This document shows positions 62,996-64,000 of a stretch of 64,000 bases of DNA, piece after piece. The notes under the pieces are model-generated. The model ran no database searches. It worked only from the letters and a program-made list of their open reading frames with translations, and had not been told where the DNA came from. This DNA is from an uncultured Bradyrhizobium sp. (GTDB taxonomy: Bacteria; Pseudomonadota; Alphaproteobacteria; Rhizobiales; Xanthobacteraceae), in the NCBI RefSeq assembly GCF_947648125.1, contig NZ_CANSMR010000023.1, positions 1 through 64,000 on the forward strand. Reading direction: 5' to 3'. Position numbers and translations under genes: made by a program. Numbering within the stretch: the first letter of the stretch is position 1; each line of letters opens with the position of its first letter.

Positions 62996-64000
62996 TCAAG
63001 CCGCGTGATCGACCTTCAGCACGCCGCGGCGGATCTGGTCTTCCTCGATCGATTCGAACAGCGCCTTGAAGTTGCCTTCGCCGAAACCGTCGTCGCCCTT
63101 GCGCTGGATGAACTCGAAGAAGATCGGCCCGATTGCGTTCGCCGAGAAGATCTGCAGCAGCACCTTGGTCTGGCCGCCGTCCACCACACCCTCGCCGTCG
63201 ATCAGGATGCCGTTGGTCTTGAGCCGCGCCACGTCCTCGCCATGCTGCGGCAGGCGGGCATCGATCCGCTCGAAATAGGTGTCGGGCGGTGACGGCATGA
63301 ACGGCAGGCCGTCCGCGCGCAGCGTCTCGACGGTGCGGTAGATGTCGCGCGCGCCGCAAGCGATGTGCTGGATGCCCTCGCCGTGATAGATGTTGAGATA
63401 TTCCTCGATCTGCCCGGAATCGCCGGCATCCTCGTTGATCGGAATCCGGATCTTGCCGTCCGGGCTGGTCAGCGCGCGGGAGAACAGGCCGGACGCGCGG
63501 CCCTCGATGTCGAAGAAGCGGATCTGGCGGAAGTTGAACAGCTTGGCATAGAAGCCGGTCCAGACATCCATCCGACCGCGATGGACGTTGTGGGTGAGGT
63601 GATCGACGTAATACAGGCCCGAGCCCGCGGGACGCGGATTCTCCTCTCCTAACCACTCGAACTCGGCACCATAGGCGGAGCCCTTGGCGCCGTAGCGATC
63701 GACGAAATACAGCAGGCTGCCGCCGATGCCCTTGATCGCGGGCACATCCAGCGTCTTCTCGGCGGACGACACATCCGCCGGCTCTGCGCCGAGCGCGATC
63801 GCGCGCTCATAGGCGCGCTTCGCATCGACCACGCGGAACGCCATCGACGGCGCGCAGGGGCCGTGCGCGGCGACGAAATTGAAGCCGTGGGTGCCCGGCT
63901 CCTCATTGACGAGATAGTTGATGTCGCCCTGACGATAGACCGTGATGCTCTTGGTCTTGTGGCGGGCGACCGCGACAAAGCCCATCAACTTGAACAAGGC
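62996..64000 (-). CDS. hpd: 4-Hydroxyphenylpyruvate dioxygenase (5' end outside window)
   Basis: This tyrosine-degradation enzyme makes homogentisate. The visible 334 codons carry the vicinal-oxygen-chelate fold with iron ligands: His in YVDHLTHNVHRG, His in QHIACGARD, Glu in FFEFIQRKGD, and the C-terminal gate GFGEGNFKALFESIE. The first about 30 residues lie beyond the right edge; the Met at 63997 is internal. Confidence 0.93.
   Translation of the reverse strand, partial: ALFKLMGFVAVARHKTKSITVYRQGDINYLVNEEPGTHGFNFVAAHGPCAPSMAFRVVDAKRAYERAIALGAEPADVSSAEKTLDVPAIKGIGGSLLYFVDRYGAKGSAYGAEFEWLGEENPRPAGSGLYYVDHLTHNVHRGRMDVWTGFYAKLFNFRQIRFFDIEGRASGLFSRALTSPDGKIRIPINEDAGDSGQIEEYLNIYHGEGIQHIACGARDIYRTVETLRADGLPFMPSPPDTYFERIDARLPQHGEDVARLKTNGILIDGEGVVDGGQTKVLLQIFSANAIGPIFFEFIQRKGDDGFGEGNFKALFESIEEDQIRRGVLKVDHAA

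Overview
The window looks like part of the chromosome of a high-GC alphaproteobacterium of the Bradyrhizobium type. The evidence is the core block at its right end: otsA/otsB, a chemoreceptor, a lanthanide-type PQQ alcohol dehydrogenase, CoxS/L/M-type molybdenum hydroxylase, a CaiB-type protein and 4-hydroxyphenylpyruvate dioxygenase. REP-like elements with the rhizobial look lie between these genes. The genus is inferred from gene content only.

The first 42.5 kb is an integrated genomic island. It ends in a tyrosine recombinase (40856-42424) that abuts the 3' end of a tRNA-Ser(GGA) gene (42513-42602). The left end of the island is outside the window. Its cargo falls into four blocks.
(1) 1-9.3 kb, quorum sensing and secretion: a LuxR-type regulator is followed by a plus-strand run of a lipoprotein, a small secreted protein, a c-type cytochrome, a secreted trypsin-like protease and an alpha/beta hydrolase. 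Facing it is a luxI / small protein / EctB-like aminotransferase operon whose genes overlap by four bases.
(2) 9.4-21.8 kb, a two-armed protease cluster. The minus arm has a calcineurin-like phosphoesterase, a trypsin-like protease with a helical N-terminal domain, a caspase-like protein, a 68-aa protein, a papain/C39-like protein and an unknown protein. The plus arm has a 62-aa protein, a second papain/C39-like homologue, a subtilase and a free-standing I9-like propeptide/inhibitor. I do not know this arrangement as a named system; it is the best candidate here for an undescribed one.
(3) 22-33.4 kb, nucleic-acid defence or repair: an APH-like kinase, a giant DUF4011-helicase-Vsr-like protein, and a YhaO/YhaN (SbcD/SbcC-like) pair.
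(4) 33.6-40.5 kb, a six-gene minus-strand operon: sigma-like factor, regulator, ImmA/IrrE-UvrD-RecB-like fusion, ubiquitin-like protein, ThiF/E1-like protein and a DUF6527 protein. A broken reverse-transcriptase-like remnant lies between this operon and the integrase.

Right of the tRNA the sequence is ordinary core genome. MFS transporter-otsB-otsA run leftward. A chemoreceptor faces a FIST sensor plus hybrid histidine kinase. Two LuxR-type response regulators, a substrate-binding-protein/cytochrome c fusion and the PQQ dehydrogenase form a plausible alcohol-oxidation regulon. coxS-coxL-coxM-like genes (CoxL with the form II motif), a CoA-transferase and a truncated hpd close the window. Three REP-like elements occur here and I saw none in the island.
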